From NCBI RefSeq assembly GCF_010868145.1, contig NZ_JAAGUY010000014.1, positions 1 through 64,000 on the forward strand: DNA of 64,000 nucleotides, read 5' to 3'. Position numbers and translations under genes: made by a program. This document shows positions 8,791 to 17,383 of the stretch, one piece after another. The first letter of the stretch is position 1; each line of letters begins with the position of its first letter. Source of the stretch: Nocardia cyriacigeorgica (lineage in GTDB: Bacteria; Actinomycetota; Actinomycetes; Mycobacteriales; Mycobacteriaceae). The notes beneath the pieces were generated by a model. The model ran no database searches. It saw only the letters and a list, made by a program, of their open reading frames with translations, and was not told the DNA's origin.

Positions 8791-9273
8791 TCAGTCGTGC
8801 GGGTCCGCCATCAACACCACCCGATCCTCCTTCGCCGAATACCCCAGCACCGGATGCCCGAAATCCCCCTCCGCCACCATCTCCACATCCTTCCCCAACA
8901 ACCGCCCGATCACCCCGAGAAACCCACACAGCACATCGACCCCGACCTGCCCCTGCAACTCACTCAGATCGACATCGAACTCGACCTGCGACTCCGACCA
9001 CGGCCGAAAGATCGCCAACAGCTCCGGCGCCGCCCGCACATGCAGACTGACCACCTCATCATCCTCACCCCGCCCCAACACCTCCGCAGCCGTTGGCAAC
9101 GGCTTCACCTCATCACCCTCCCGAAACTCCCACTCCCACCCACTCGACCGAACCAGGTCGAACACCGCCTGCCAGTCGTCGACGGTCGTGTCGTGGACGT
9201 AGATATCCGGCAGGGCGCCCATGAGAGCGGGATCGAAGAAGTTCTTGACGTCGTCCCAGTTCAGATCTGACAT
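8791..9273 (-). CDS. Conserved hypothetical acidic protein
   Basis: There are 160 residues, markedly acidic. It starts MSDLNWDDVKNFFDPALMG, contains DDWQAVFDLVRSSGWEWEF, and a mid-section VEFDVDLSELQGQVGVDVLC. The shape recalls small soluble proteins that sit singly in actinobacterial genomes and sometimes act as immunity proteins, but nothing toxin-like is adjacent. Function unknown. Confidence 0.65.
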   Translation of the reverse strand: MSDLNWDDVKNFFDPALMGALPDIYVHDTTVDDWQAVFDLVRSSGWEWEFREGDEVKPLPTAAEVLGRGEDDEVVSLHVRAAPELLAIFRPWSESQVEFDVDLSELQGQVGVDVLCGFLGVIGRLLGKDVEMVAEGDFGHPVLGYSAKEDRVVLMADPHD

Positions 9274-9419
9274 AGATTAATGATGGTCAACCGTGCATTC
9301 GGCGATACGGCCGGTAGGTATCTGTCGAATCGGTCGGCGGGGCACGGCCTGGTTCAGTGGACTACCGTCCTCAGCAATCGGCTGCCTCGACCGGGCCGCG
9401 AGCTTGATCACTGACCAGG

Positions 9420-9719
9420 GTGCGACTGCACCTGCTACGCGAAACGAGACTACTCGTCGACCTCGATCTCGGTGGCGCCGGACGGTGGCTGCGGCTGATG
9501 GGACTCGACGTTCGCTGTGAATTCGCCGCTGAGGACGCGCAACTCGCCGAGGTCTCCATGATCGACCACCGCATCCTGCTCACCAGAGACCGCGACTGGA
9601 CGTCCACCGAGCTCCGGATCCCCGCAGTGATCACCCGCTGCCCGGACCGGCGAATCGTCTCGGGTAAGGGACCGGCTTCCGTTCGGGCCCAGGGCCGGTC
9701 GGCGTGTTCGTCGACCTGA
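9420..9719 (+). pseudogene. Isolated Mut7-C (PIN-like RNase) domain, truncated
   Basis: From GTG 9420 the frame reads RLLVDLDLGGAGRWLRLMGL then EDAQLAEVSMIDHRILLTRD, the pattern of the Mut7-C ribonuclease domain (initial Asp on strand 1, the GRxLRLxG helix and the RILLTRDRD strand). Full actinobacterial members are about 240 residues, with an N-terminal ubiquitin-like domain and a C-terminal zinc ribbon (RCPxCGRxxWxGxH); both are missing here and the frame ends in low-complexity sequence (ASVRAQGRSACSST). It is best read as a relic. Confidence 0.5.
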
Positions 9720-10005
9720 CTGCGGCGGGGCACGGTGTCTCCCAGCCTGCGCACCGGCCGCCGGTTGGGTGCCGCGACATCGAGCCGACCCGGCTGTGAG
9801 AGCAGCGGGCGAGCAGGGCGCAGAGCATGCGTTCGGCCTCACCCGCCCCCGCCGGGCTTCTCGCCCGAATTCCACACTCTCCCAGTCAGTGAAAAGTGAC
9901 CGGTTTCATGCCGCTGAGTCTTGTTAGAACGTGTTGTCGCTTCTGACCAGGCGGCGGTTGAACAGCCTGCTGCCGCCCTTGAACACTTCCTCCGAGGAGG
10001 GTGCA

Positions 10006-11154
10006 ATGACATCCCTGCAATCAGACCAGGAAATCCGCGAGATCGAGGCGGACTCCGCGCCGACCCGATTCGCTCGCGGTTGGCACTGCCTGGGCCTTCT
10101 CCGCGATTTCGGCGACGGAAAGCCCCATTCGATTGAGGCGTTCGGCACCAAGCTCGTCGTGTTCCAAGGAGCCGGTGGAAAGATCAACATCCTCGACGCC
10201 TACTGCCGCCACATGGGCGGTGATCTCTCCCAAGGCGAGATCAAAGGTGACGAGGTCGCGTGTCCCTTCCACGACTGGCGTTGGGGCGGCGACGGCCGCT
10301 GCAAACAGATCCCCTACGCGCGCCGGGTTCCTCCCCTCGCACGCACTAGAGCATGGCCGAGCCTCGAGCAGGACGGAATGCTGTTCGTCTGGCACGATCC
10401 GGAAGGCAATCCCCCCACCGCCGACGAAATCATTCCCCGCATCGAAGGTGCCGAGAGCGACGAGTGGACCGACTGGCACTGGTACACCACCGTCGTCGAC
10501 AACAACTGCCGCGAAATCATCGACAACGTCGTCGACATGGCGCACTTCTACTACGTCCACGGCTCGCTTCCGTCCTACTTCAAGAACGTCTTCGAGGGCC
10601 ACACCGCGTCTCAGTACTTCAAGAGCGAGGCTCGGGAGGACTTCGCGGCACCGGAAGGACAGCCGAAACTGCTGGGTTCCTCATCGGTCGCCTCGTACTA
10701 CGGGCCGTCGTTCATGATCGACGACCTCACCTACCACTACGAAACCGGCGTTCAGCAGACAGTTCTGCTGAACTGCCACTACCCGGTCAGTGCCGACAAA
10801 TTCGTCCTGATGTACGGCATCATCGGCAAGAAGATGCCCGGCGTGCCCGAGGAAGTGGCGGTCGAAGCGGCGGTCGCGCTCGGCGACTACATCCGGATCG
10901 GATTCGAGCAGGACGTCGAGATCTGGCGGCACAAGGTCCGTATCGACAACCCCCTGCTCTGTGAGGAGGACGGCCCGGTCTACCAGCTGCGCCGCTGGTA
11001 CAACCAGTTCTATCTGGACCGCGCCGACGTCACACCGGCGATGGTGGACCGATTCGAGTACGAGCTCGACCTCACCCGGGCCCAGGCAGTATGGCGCAAA
11101 GAGGTAGCCGACAATATCGCCGGCCAGGCCAAGCCGACCGGAACTCCGACATGA
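10006..11154 (+). CDS. kshA: Rieske oxygenase, 3-ketosteroid 9-alpha-hydroxylase oxygenase subunit
   Basis: The protein has 382 residues from ATG 10006 with GAGGAGG upstream; M. tuberculosis KshA has 386. The Rieske centre is C67-R-H69 and C86-PF-H89 (YCRHMGGDLSQG, CPFHDWRWGG). The mononuclear iron site is DNVVDMAHFYYVH (D177, H180, H185), preceded by the conserved NNCRE. KshA, with the reductase KshB, hydroxylates C9 of 3-ketosteroids such as androstadienedione, opening ring B in cholesterol and other steroid catabolism. KshB is not in this window. Rhodococcus and Nocardia carry several kshA paralogues with different substrate ranges, so this may be one of a set. It is coupled by an ATGA overlap to a small gene. 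Confidence 0.88.
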   Translation: MTSLQSDQEIREIEADSAPTRFARGWHCLGLLRDFGDGKPHSIEAFGTKLVVFQGAGGKINILDAYCRHMGGDLSQGEIKGDEVACPFHDWRWGGDGRCKQIPYARRVPPLARTRAWPSLEQDGMLFVWHDPEGNPPTADEIIPRIEGAESDEWTDWHWYTTVVDNNCREIIDNVVDMAHFYYVHGSLPSYFKNVFEGHTASQYFKSEAREDFAAPEGQPKLLGSSSVASYYGPSFMIDDLTYHYETGVQQTVLLNCHYPVSADKFVLMYGIIGKKMPGVPEEVAVEAAVALGDYIRIGFEQDVEIWRHKVRIDNPLLCEEDGPVYQLRRWYNQFYLDRADVTPAMVDRFEYELDLTRAQAVWRKEVADNIAGQAKPTGTPT

Positions 11155-11420
11155 ACGAGCCCCGCACAGACAACCGGCTCGACGACGTCCCCATGCGACC
11201 GCTGCGGTGCCGCGAGTGCGCGGCCCAGGTGTCGGTCAGGAAGAGCAGCAGGGACCAGACAAGCCTCCAATGGAATGCCGAGGCCCGCACTGCCTGTCAC
11301 GAACTGGGCGCATCACCACTGCCGGGCCCGGCACTGGCAGGCTGTTCGCGACTCCGCGAATCCATCGACGAGGCGATTGCCGCTGGAGAACTGCAAGTCG
11401 TTGCAGCACAACCGGTGTGA
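11151..11420 (+). CDS. Small Cys-containing protein coupled to KshA
   Basis: There are 89 residues. The ATG at 11151 overlaps the kshA stop (ATGA), implying translational coupling. It has a CRECAAQVSVRK motif, then SLQWNAEARTACHELGA and a later C (LAGCSRLRESID). The CxxC plus two further Cys suggest a small zinc or iron-sulfur site; a similar short protein follows kshA genes in Rhodococcus and Nocardia to my recollection. A role as ferredoxin-like or stabilising partner of the oxygenase is inference. Confidence 0.65.
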   Translation: MNEPRTDNRLDDVPMRPLRCRECAAQVSVRKSSRDQTSLQWNAEARTACHELGASPLPGPALAGCSRLRESIDEAIAAGELQVVAAQPV

Positions 11421-11617
11421 AATGCTCGCGGGTTCGCCTTTCGGCGGGCCCGCGGGCGTCCCGGGAGGCGCGGCGACCAGTGCCGGCGTCGTGCACACTG
11501 TTCACCGAAGTCCTCGCTGATCGAAAGTCGTTCTGTCGAACGAAGACATAGTCAACCGACGACTTCACCCAGGATCACTCGGGGGCGCATAACGCCAGTT
11601 CAGAGGTCGATCTCGCG

Positions 11618-11977
11618 CTAGATAGGCAATTCCCAGCCATCGATGACCAGCCGGACCATCGGTATCGCAAGGATGACACCTATTCCCATGCACATCAGTC
11701 CCCACAGGTCGTAGATGCTCGCCCTGTGCGATCGGATCTGACAGCGGCGAAGGAAACCATGACGGCGATTGCGGCAGCGATCGCCAGTGGTCTCCGTCCA
11801 CGCCCAACACCAGGCAAGGAACCAGCTGCCGGCAGCGAAGAAGGTGGCGAACGTGGTGACCGCTGCCAATGTCATCCAGCGCGGCTGTGGGCGCACATCT
11901 GTTGGACCGAGCATCGCGATCGAACCGCTCAACGCGGCGACGGTCGCGGCTGCACACAACACTCGTGCAACCCGCAT
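11618..11977 (-). CDS. Small membrane protein, unknown
   Basis: There are 119 residues from ATG 11975-11977; the frame stays open further upstream but that part is Arg/Tyr-rich and unlikely to be translated. Three hydrophobic segments are visible: VARVLCAAATVAALSGSIAM, LAAVTTFATFFAAGSWFLAW and LWGLMCMGIGVILAIPMV, with a basic loop (RCRNRRHGFLRRCQIRSHR) between the second and third. Topology suggests an inner membrane protein. No ribosome binding site is obvious, so confidence is moderate. The flanks (11421-11617 and 11978-12148) contain nothing I can support. Confidence 0.45.
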   Translation of the reverse strand: MRVARVLCAAATVAALSGSIAMLGPTDVRPQPRWMTLAAVTTFATFFAAGSWFLAWCWAWTETTGDRCRNRRHGFLRRCQIRSHRASIYDLWGLMCMGIGVILAIPMVRLVIDGWELPI

Positions 11978-12148
11978 TCGGTCGCGAGTCCACCACGTTT
12001 GGGCAGCTCGATATGAGTAGGAAACGCTCGGCTCACGGTACGCAGCGTGGTAGGTAGTGCGGTATTTGCACGCTTGTGTGGATCGGTGCCGCCCGACCGG
12101 GCATCGGATGTCGTACTGGCACATATGTGCTCCGCAAAAAGGAATCGG

Positions 12149-15100
12149 TCAGTCCAGGTAGAGCTGCCATGCCGGAACACGATGGGCATGGGTCCGACGG
12201 TCCGGGTCCACCCGAAGTCGGGTCTGCTCGAGCATTACGCGCAGGTGACGTGCGGGACGAGCGTCGGCACATCCTGGGTCGAGAACGTAGGCATGAGCAG
12301 TTCCGTCGTCGTATCGAGCGACGGCATCGGTGTGGTGACCGAGAACGGTGGTCCCGAAGTCGGTTTCGGTTGCGTTTCTGAGCCGCCGGTACAGCAGTTT
12401 GGTCAGCTCACTCGAGGGTTGTGTCTCGACCGGGCGGCCCGTCGCGGCGGCCAGCAGTTCTTGTCCGATGCGGCGCTGCTGCCAGACTCGTTCGTCACCG
12501 ATGACGTGAAGTTGCGACCGTGCCCTGGTGATGGCGACATTCCACAGGTGCGGTTGTTTATCGATCCAGTCGATCGATCCGCGGGGCATATTCGGTGCGG
12601 CAACGAGCGAGAAGATGATGATGTCGCATTCGCCTCCCTGAAAGGTGTGGACCGTTCCAACCCGAATGTCGTCCCTGCCCAGTCGTTTTCGGATGGCGTC
12701 AGCTTGGGGCCGATACGGAGTCACAACGCCGATCGTGACGTTATCCGGGAGTCGGCCGGGTTGGGTCAGCTGGGTGACCAGGTCGGTTACCGCCCGGATC
12801 TCGGAAGGGTTGGTCCAGGAACCCTTCTTGGCTCGCTCAGCCGCACCTTCGGTTCGATGCCAGCTAACCGCATCCTCGACCGGCGCACGCAGTCTCTTGA
12901 CGTCGGTCATCACGGTGAGGCGTCCGTTGTAGAACAGATTGTTGGCGGTTGCCGCGATCGTAGGGTGACAGCGGAAGTGCTCGTCGAGCAGCAGGCTGCC
13001 ACCCGCTGCGCGCGCGGCCGCATGGAAGGCAGAGTGCCGCACGTAGGACATATCGTTGCGGTCCAACCAGATCGGCGAGACATCCGCCATCCGTTCGGCA
13101 GCCGTCGCGGCCTGGACGTCGAGTGTCGCGATATGGTCCAACTGCATCGGATCGCCGATCACCAGCGCCCGTTTCGCGCGGAACAGCAAGGGGAGAACGG
13201 CGGGGATGGAACACTGGCTCGCCTCGTCGATCACGACGAGGTCGAAGAGACCGGGGTTCGGTGGGAAGTTGCGTGCAGACAGCGCCGTCACTGCCCAGGC
13301 CGGCGCCCCGCGCAATGCTGCGGTCCGGACTGCCCAGTCGCTGCCGGATCGGTGGTTCAAGAGCGCGTCGATGTACCGTCGGTTCGTTTGCGCGACGGTG
13401 CGCACTGTCGAGTCGAGCAACCTGCGTGACGCAGTGCGGGTCGATTCCGCGGCCTGATGTACGCCGGACAGCAGATCATCATCCCCAATCCGCGAAGTCT
13501 GGTCGGCGGTCGCCTGCCGCCAAGCATCTTCAGCGTGGGCGAGCTCCGCCAATAGTTCGACGGTTCGACGCGGGTCGCGTGCTTCATCGTCGATACCGAG
13601 GCGGCGCATCAGTCGTCTGCTGCGCCACTTGGCGAACAGCGCAAAGCGAAGTGCGTTCCTGCATCGGCGCACCAAGGCCTGCGGATCGTGTGCTTCGAAT
13701 AGTGTTCGGCATTGTGCATCGCCGAGGTCGAGCTTGTCGCTCAACTCGACACGGTGGCGGGCAATATCGAGCAATCGCTGTTCGGCGCGGGCGACATCAT
13801 CCAGCAATTCGCGTCGGCGCTGGACTTCCTCGTTGGTGTAATCCACCTCCAGCGCTGCCGTCTGGATGTTTGTATCGGGCGCGGTCAGCCGAGTGAGGTT
13901 GGTGAGCCCGGCTTGTTCGTTGCCGCGATTGTCGTAGTTTCCGGTGCGGATCACCGTGCCCGGCAGCAGTTGTTCGCAGCGCTCCCACACCTCGTCTACC
14001 GCGCGATTGTTCGTCGAAGCGACCAACACGGTGTGCGCGTTGGCCACTGCTGTCGCGACCAGGTTCACCACCAACTGACTCTTTCCGGTACCCGGCGGGC
14101 CGGTCGCGACGGTGAGTGGTTGTGTCATGGCCGATCGGATCACTGCTTCCTGGGCTTCGTTGCAGTCCAGCGGTGTGACCACCCTGACCGCATCGCCATC
14201 GATCCGCTGCGCCGATACGGTGGCGGGTGCGATCGCGCCGAGCGCGGTACGAGGGATCTCCGCGACCTTGTCTCTCAGGTTGCGGAGGTCGGCGAGGAGC
14301 TTCTTGTTCGGGCCGGAATCGGCGTCGGGCATCCGAAACAGAATTGCTGCATTGCGCGCCCCGTCGGTCGGCGTGTCGATGTCGAGTGTCGATTCCAGAA
14401 ATTCCGGTTCGAGTTCCTGGACCTGCGTGATCTCGAAGTCGTTGCGCAGTATCTGTCGAATGTCGTTGGCCATCTCCGCTCGACTACCCGCATGCCAGTG
14501 TGGCTGGAAGGTCTGCACGAATACAGTCGCTTCGTCCGGGGTCATGAACTCACTGAGTAGCGCGGGATGCACGATCGGGGGACCGACGGGACTCAGGCGG
14601 CGAGTGCCGTGAGATTCGACCACCTCCACCCGACGGATCAGCAGTGGCGCGAACTGCTTCGATGCTCGGTTGTTGCGCCGTGTGCGCTGCACGCGGTGCT
14701 GCACGACGACGGCCGGGTATCCGGCCCACAATTGCTGATGCCCGGTAACGGATTCGGCGACCAAGTCGCCGGCCTCGGCGGGCACCGCGATCGAATGGTC
14801 GGAATCCATATCACCGACCAGGATCCGCTCGCTGTCCTCGAGCACGACGTAGGTCTCCCCGTCGTCGTCGGCCGAGAGCCAGGAATCGGACTCCGCGCGC
14901 AGGCAATGGCTGTAGTAGTCGAGCAGCTGGGTCCACGCCGGCGGACCTGACTTACCGGATGAGACAGGAAGGTCCGATCCGGTGATAGGTGGTGGTCCAG
15001 GGGTGAGGTCGATCGGTGCCTGTGGACAGGAGGCGAGGACGATCCGGTCGTCCACCCCCGATGCGGAGATCACGGGGATCTGGCCTGCCCCGTTGCTGCG

Positions 15101-15790
15101 CAACTTGGAATTGACATACTCGAACAAGTCTTTCACCGACACGTCGGTGCGGCCGCGAGCAGCCTCACCGGTGCGCAGCGCCTCGACGAGCACATTGGTG
15201 AACACCGAGGGCTCCGACTCATCGCGGCCGGCAAATGACCGTTCTCCTGCGCGAGATGACGAAACAACGTACACCCCACGGCTTTCCAGCGCGGAGACCT
15301 GCTTGACCGACTCTTCACCCGCCGCCCCCTTCGGTGTGGGGTCCGAAGTGCGGAATCCCGTCGCAAAGCCCCCGCTGAGGCAGCTATCGATGATGACGAC
15401 TTTCTGCGCGGCTGGACATTGCTCTAGCTGATCGTTCACATAGTGCGCACGAACCGCGGTGTGCTCGAGCCGTCTGGTGTCGGTATCGGTGGCAATGAAG
15501 TGGAACTCACCGGTGGTATCGATCGCGCGCGTCCCGTGCCCGGAGAAGTAGAGAACGGCGAGCTCGTCGTCGCGACTGTCCTGGAGGAAGTCGTAAATAG
15601 CCTCCCGCATCTGATCAGCGGAGAGATCCATCAAACGTCTGACTTCGGTGAAACCACCTATCCGACGGTCATCAAGAACTTGCCCGACAAAGGCCAGATC
15701 GGCACGGACCGAAGGGAGAGCGTCGAAACTGGCATCGACATAGGTCTGATTGCCGATGAGCAGTGCGCGACGCCTCGTCATCCGGCTCAT
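12149..15790 (-). CDS. Caspase-superfamily 1 helicase fusion protein
   Basis: This 1,213-residue protein joins two enzymes. Residues 5-255 form a peptidase C14 caspase: RRALLIGNQTY, catalytic His85 in YFSGHG, catalytic Cys137 in VVIIDSCLSGG. Residues 260-540 are unassigned. Residues 540-1120 form a Upf1/Dna2-type helicase: Q motif NEAQ, Walker A GPPGTGKSQ (564-572), a coiled insertion (645-800), Walker B VVIDEASQCSIPAVLP (852-867), VIGDPMQLDHI, LDEHFRCHPTIA, VGTVHTFQGGECDI and WNVAITRARSQLHVIGD. A tail (1145-1213) reads HTDAVARYDDGTAHAYVLDP and may be a small nuclease-like fold. The start overlaps the stop of the EACC1-like gene (ATGA). Caspases paired with EACC1 proteins are described as components of actinobacterial conflict systems; here the helicase would sense or process nucleic acid and the caspase would be the effector. 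That division of labour is inference. Confidence 0.88.
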   Translation of the reverse strand: MSRMTRRRALLIGNQTYVDASFDALPSVRADLAFVGQVLDDRRIGGFTEVRRLMDLSADQMREAIYDFLQDSRDDELAVLYFSGHGTRAIDTTGEFHFIATDTDTRRLEHTAVRAHYVNDQLEQCPAAQKVVIIDSCLSGGFATGFRTSDPTPKGAAGEESVKQVSALESRGVYVVSSSRAGERSFAGRDESEPSVFTNVLVEALRTGEAARGRTDVSVKDLFEYVNSKLRSNGAGQIPVISASGVDDRIVLASCPQAPIDLTPGPPPITGSDLPVSSGKSGPPAWTQLLDYYSHCLRAESDSWLSADDDGETYVVLEDSERILVGDMDSDHSIAVPAEAGDLVAESVTGHQQLWAGYPAVVVQHRVQRTRRNNRASKQFAPLLIRRVEVVESHGTRRLSPVGPPIVHPALLSEFMTPDEATVFVQTFQPHWHAGSRAEMANDIRQILRNDFEITQVQELEPEFLESTLDIDTPTDGARNAAILFRMPDADSGPNKKLLADLRNLRDKVAEIPRTALGAIAPATVSAQRIDGDAVRVVTPLDCNEAQEAVIRSAMTQPLTVATGPPGTGKSQLVVNLVATAVANAHTVLVASTNNRAVDEVWERCEQLLPGTVIRTGNYDNRGNEQAGLTNLTRLTAPDTNIQTAALEVDYTNEEVQRRRELLDDVARAEQRLLDIARHRVELSDKLDLGDAQCRTLFEAHDPQALVRRCRNALRFALFAKWRSRRLMRRLGIDDEARDPRRTVELLAELAHAEDAWRQATADQTSRIGDDDLLSGVHQAAESTRTASRRLLDSTVRTVAQTNRRYIDALLNHRSGSDWAVRTAALRGAPAWAVTALSARNFPPNPGLFDLVVIDEASQCSIPAVLPLLFRAKRALVIGDPMQLDHIATLDVQAATAAERMADVSPIWLDRNDMSYVRHSAFHAAARAAGGSLLLDEHFRCHPTIAATANNLFYNGRLTVMTDVKRLRAPVEDAVSWHRTEGAAERAKKGSWTNPSEIRAVTDLVTQLTQPGRLPDNVTIGVVTPYRPQADAIRKRLGRDDIRVGTVHTFQGGECDIIIFSLVAAPNMPRGSIDWIDKQPHLWNVAITRARSQLHVIGDERVWQQRRIGQELLAAATGRPVETQPSSELTKLLYRRLRNATETDFGTTVLGHHTDAVARYDDGTAHAYVLDPGCADARPARHLRVMLEQTRLRVDPDRRTHAHRVPAWQLYLD

Positions 15791-16233
15791 CGGTTCGGCT
15801 CCGTTTCGGGCGCGATGTGCTCCGTCCGCGGATCGGCGACGGTCCGTTGCCCAGATTCATCGGGGTGCCGTTGCTTCATCTCCTCGACGAACCTGTCGAT
15901 CACCGCGAGCTGCTCGTCGTTGTTGCCGTCGATGACGAGCTCTCCGCTGTTGCCGTTGAAACGCATCTCGACCTGTCGGCGTCGGTCCCGCTCGCACCAC
16001 TCCCGGATCAGCGTGGTCAGCACTCGCGCTGATCCAGCCGAAAAGCCAGCGCTAACAAGGAGAATCAGCTCCAGGCTAACCCCGCTCTTGTGCCCAGTGG
16101 ATACCGTCGCAGCTTCGGCGAATCTCGACTCGACACCGTGCGAGCCGAGATGGGAACGCAGCTCTCGCGTCAACCGCTCGGTCAATAAGCTGTTTGCCCC
16201 GGTCAGAACTCGCAACTCCCAGCCGTCGCTCAT
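15787..16233 (-). CDS. EACC1-like (effector-associated constant component 1) protein
   Basis: There are 148 residues from ATG 16231-16233 with AGGGGG about 8 bases upstream. It begins WELRVLTGANSLLTERLTRE, has a hydrophobic Ser/Ala/Gly helix (LELILLVSAGFSAGSARVLT) followed by a basic LIREWCERDRRRQ, a strand pair (VEMRFNGNSGELVIDG) and a charged C-terminus with AVIDRFVEEMKQRHPD. That order matches the EACC1 pattern described in NTP-dependent conflict systems, where it accompanies a caspase or trypsin effector. It overlaps the caspase-helicase gene by four bases, so the two are translated together. Upstream, 16234-16579 carries no gene I can support and probably the promoter. Confidence 0.7.
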   Translation of the reverse strand: MSDGWELRVLTGANSLLTERLTRELRSHLGSHGVESRFAEAATVSTGHKSGVSLELILLVSAGFSAGSARVLTTLIREWCERDRRRQVEMRFNGNSGELVIDGNNDEQLAVIDRFVEEMKQRHPDESGQRTVADPRTEHIAPETEPNR

Positions 16234-16579
16234 CGAAACCCCCTGTTCTGACGAATAGTCCGCAGAGCCATTGTGCCGGACCGACGGAGATTGCGTCGGG
16301 TGCAGGCGAAACCTTCCGATTGGTTCGGTTCTCGAGTTGTGTAGAGGGGCAGTGCGTTTCGCGGTGCACTTGAGTACCGCAACGCTCTGTGGCCTGAGTT
16401 TGACGCCCCGGGTCACCCGACCACACGCGCTGCCCGATCCGAGCCGGATGCGACTTCTGTAGTGCGGGAGCTTGAGGCTGGGTTCGTGCAGAGCTGTGAG
16501 AATGTGGGGCCGCAATCCCTGCGCTGGTGGGAGAGGATGCGAACTTCTCTCGTACAACGCAGTTGCGGACCTGCACGAT

Positions 16580-16933
16580 CTAGAAGGGCTCCTGGACGAG
16601 TGGGCCGGTAGATGGCGCGATCAGGTGGTGCCGCTGCGTCTGGAGGACGCTGCGGTCGGTCCGCGGATGCTCTCTGTCGCGATCGATCTTGTCCACGTGA
16701 GCCTCCCAAGCGGCCGCCAATCGAATAGCATCCCGATATTCTCGGGAGGAGTAGCTGATCGAGCAGGAATGGATCTCTTTAAGCTCGTTCGGAGAAAGCT
16801 GTGAATGTAACGAATAGTGATAACTCCAAGCCAAAGTTCGCCTCCATGTAGGCCTCCATTCGTTGTAGACCCTCAGGAACGCAACAGTTCTTCGAGGATT
16901 GGCCCGGAGTCCGGGACTCGATGCCACCACCAC
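16580..16933 (-). pseudogene. Decayed second copy of the immunity-like gene
   Basis: The segment AIRLAAAWEAHVDKIDRD plus TDRSV matches ILDLAAAWAAHVDKIDTD plus MDRTAW of the intact gene just upstream (16873-17346). The matched part is preceded by SPNELKEIH, comparable with TPSELAARF. No plausible start codon or ribosome binding site precedes it and it stops early (LVQEPF), losing the C-terminal half that the neighbour keeps. The first third of the open frame merely runs antiparallel through the tail of the intact copy. It is best read as a truncated tandem duplicate. Confidence 0.5.
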
Positions 16934-17346
16934 GGGTGCATCGTAGTATCTTCTTCCGCGAACGATCCTACGAGTCCCTTTTCATCTGGAACTGTTATCG
17001 AGCGGAATCTATCGTCGAATGGCTTGATCATATCCTCCAGGCTTCCCGCGATTGGCTCTGGGAAGGTTTGGAGGCAGTTATCGAACGAAGTTCGCATAGA
17101 CATGGCAGCTAACAGGTCGTAGCCACCCCACGCAGTGCGATCCATGAGCGACTTGGGTCGGTCGGTATCGATTTTGTCGACGTGGGCAGCCCATGCGGCG
17201 GCAAGGTCCAATATGGTGACTTCGGTGGAACCGAGGCGATACTTATGATTCTCGATCTCACGGCGATAGTCCTCGCTGAATCTCGCGGCCAATTCACTTG
17301 GAGTGGATGGTCGAGCTTTTTGTTCATTTCCTAGGTGCGTGCACAT
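16873..17346 (-). CDS. Immunity-like protein of the toxin cassette
   Basis: There are 157 residues. Landmarks are PSELAARFSEDYRREIENHK, LDLAAAWAAHVDKIDTDRP, WGGYDLLAAMSMRTSFDNC and a Trp-rich end MHPWWWHRVPDSGPILEELL. The pattern recurs in actinobacteria as a free-standing protein next to secreted toxins. Local base composition is clearly more AT-rich than flanking genes. It is the second immunity-like gene downstream of the toxin, 37 bases from the first. It could neutralise this toxin or be an orphan defending against a related one. Confidence 0.65.
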   Translation of the reverse strand: MCTHLGNEQKARPSTPSELAARFSEDYRREIENHKYRLGSTEVTILDLAAAWAAHVDKIDTDRPKSLMDRTAWGGYDLLAAMSMRTSFDNCLQTFPEPIAGSLEDMIKPFDDRFRSITVPDEKGLVGSFAEEDTTMHPWWWHRVPDSGPILEELLRS

Positions 17347-17383
17347 TGGGATGTCGGACCACTATATCCTTGGTACTTTGCTT

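Noticed and set aside
12047..13429. Open frame of 460 codons antisense to the caspase-helicase
   Set aside because: Shadow frame; no motifs, and the other strand has complete helicase motifs.
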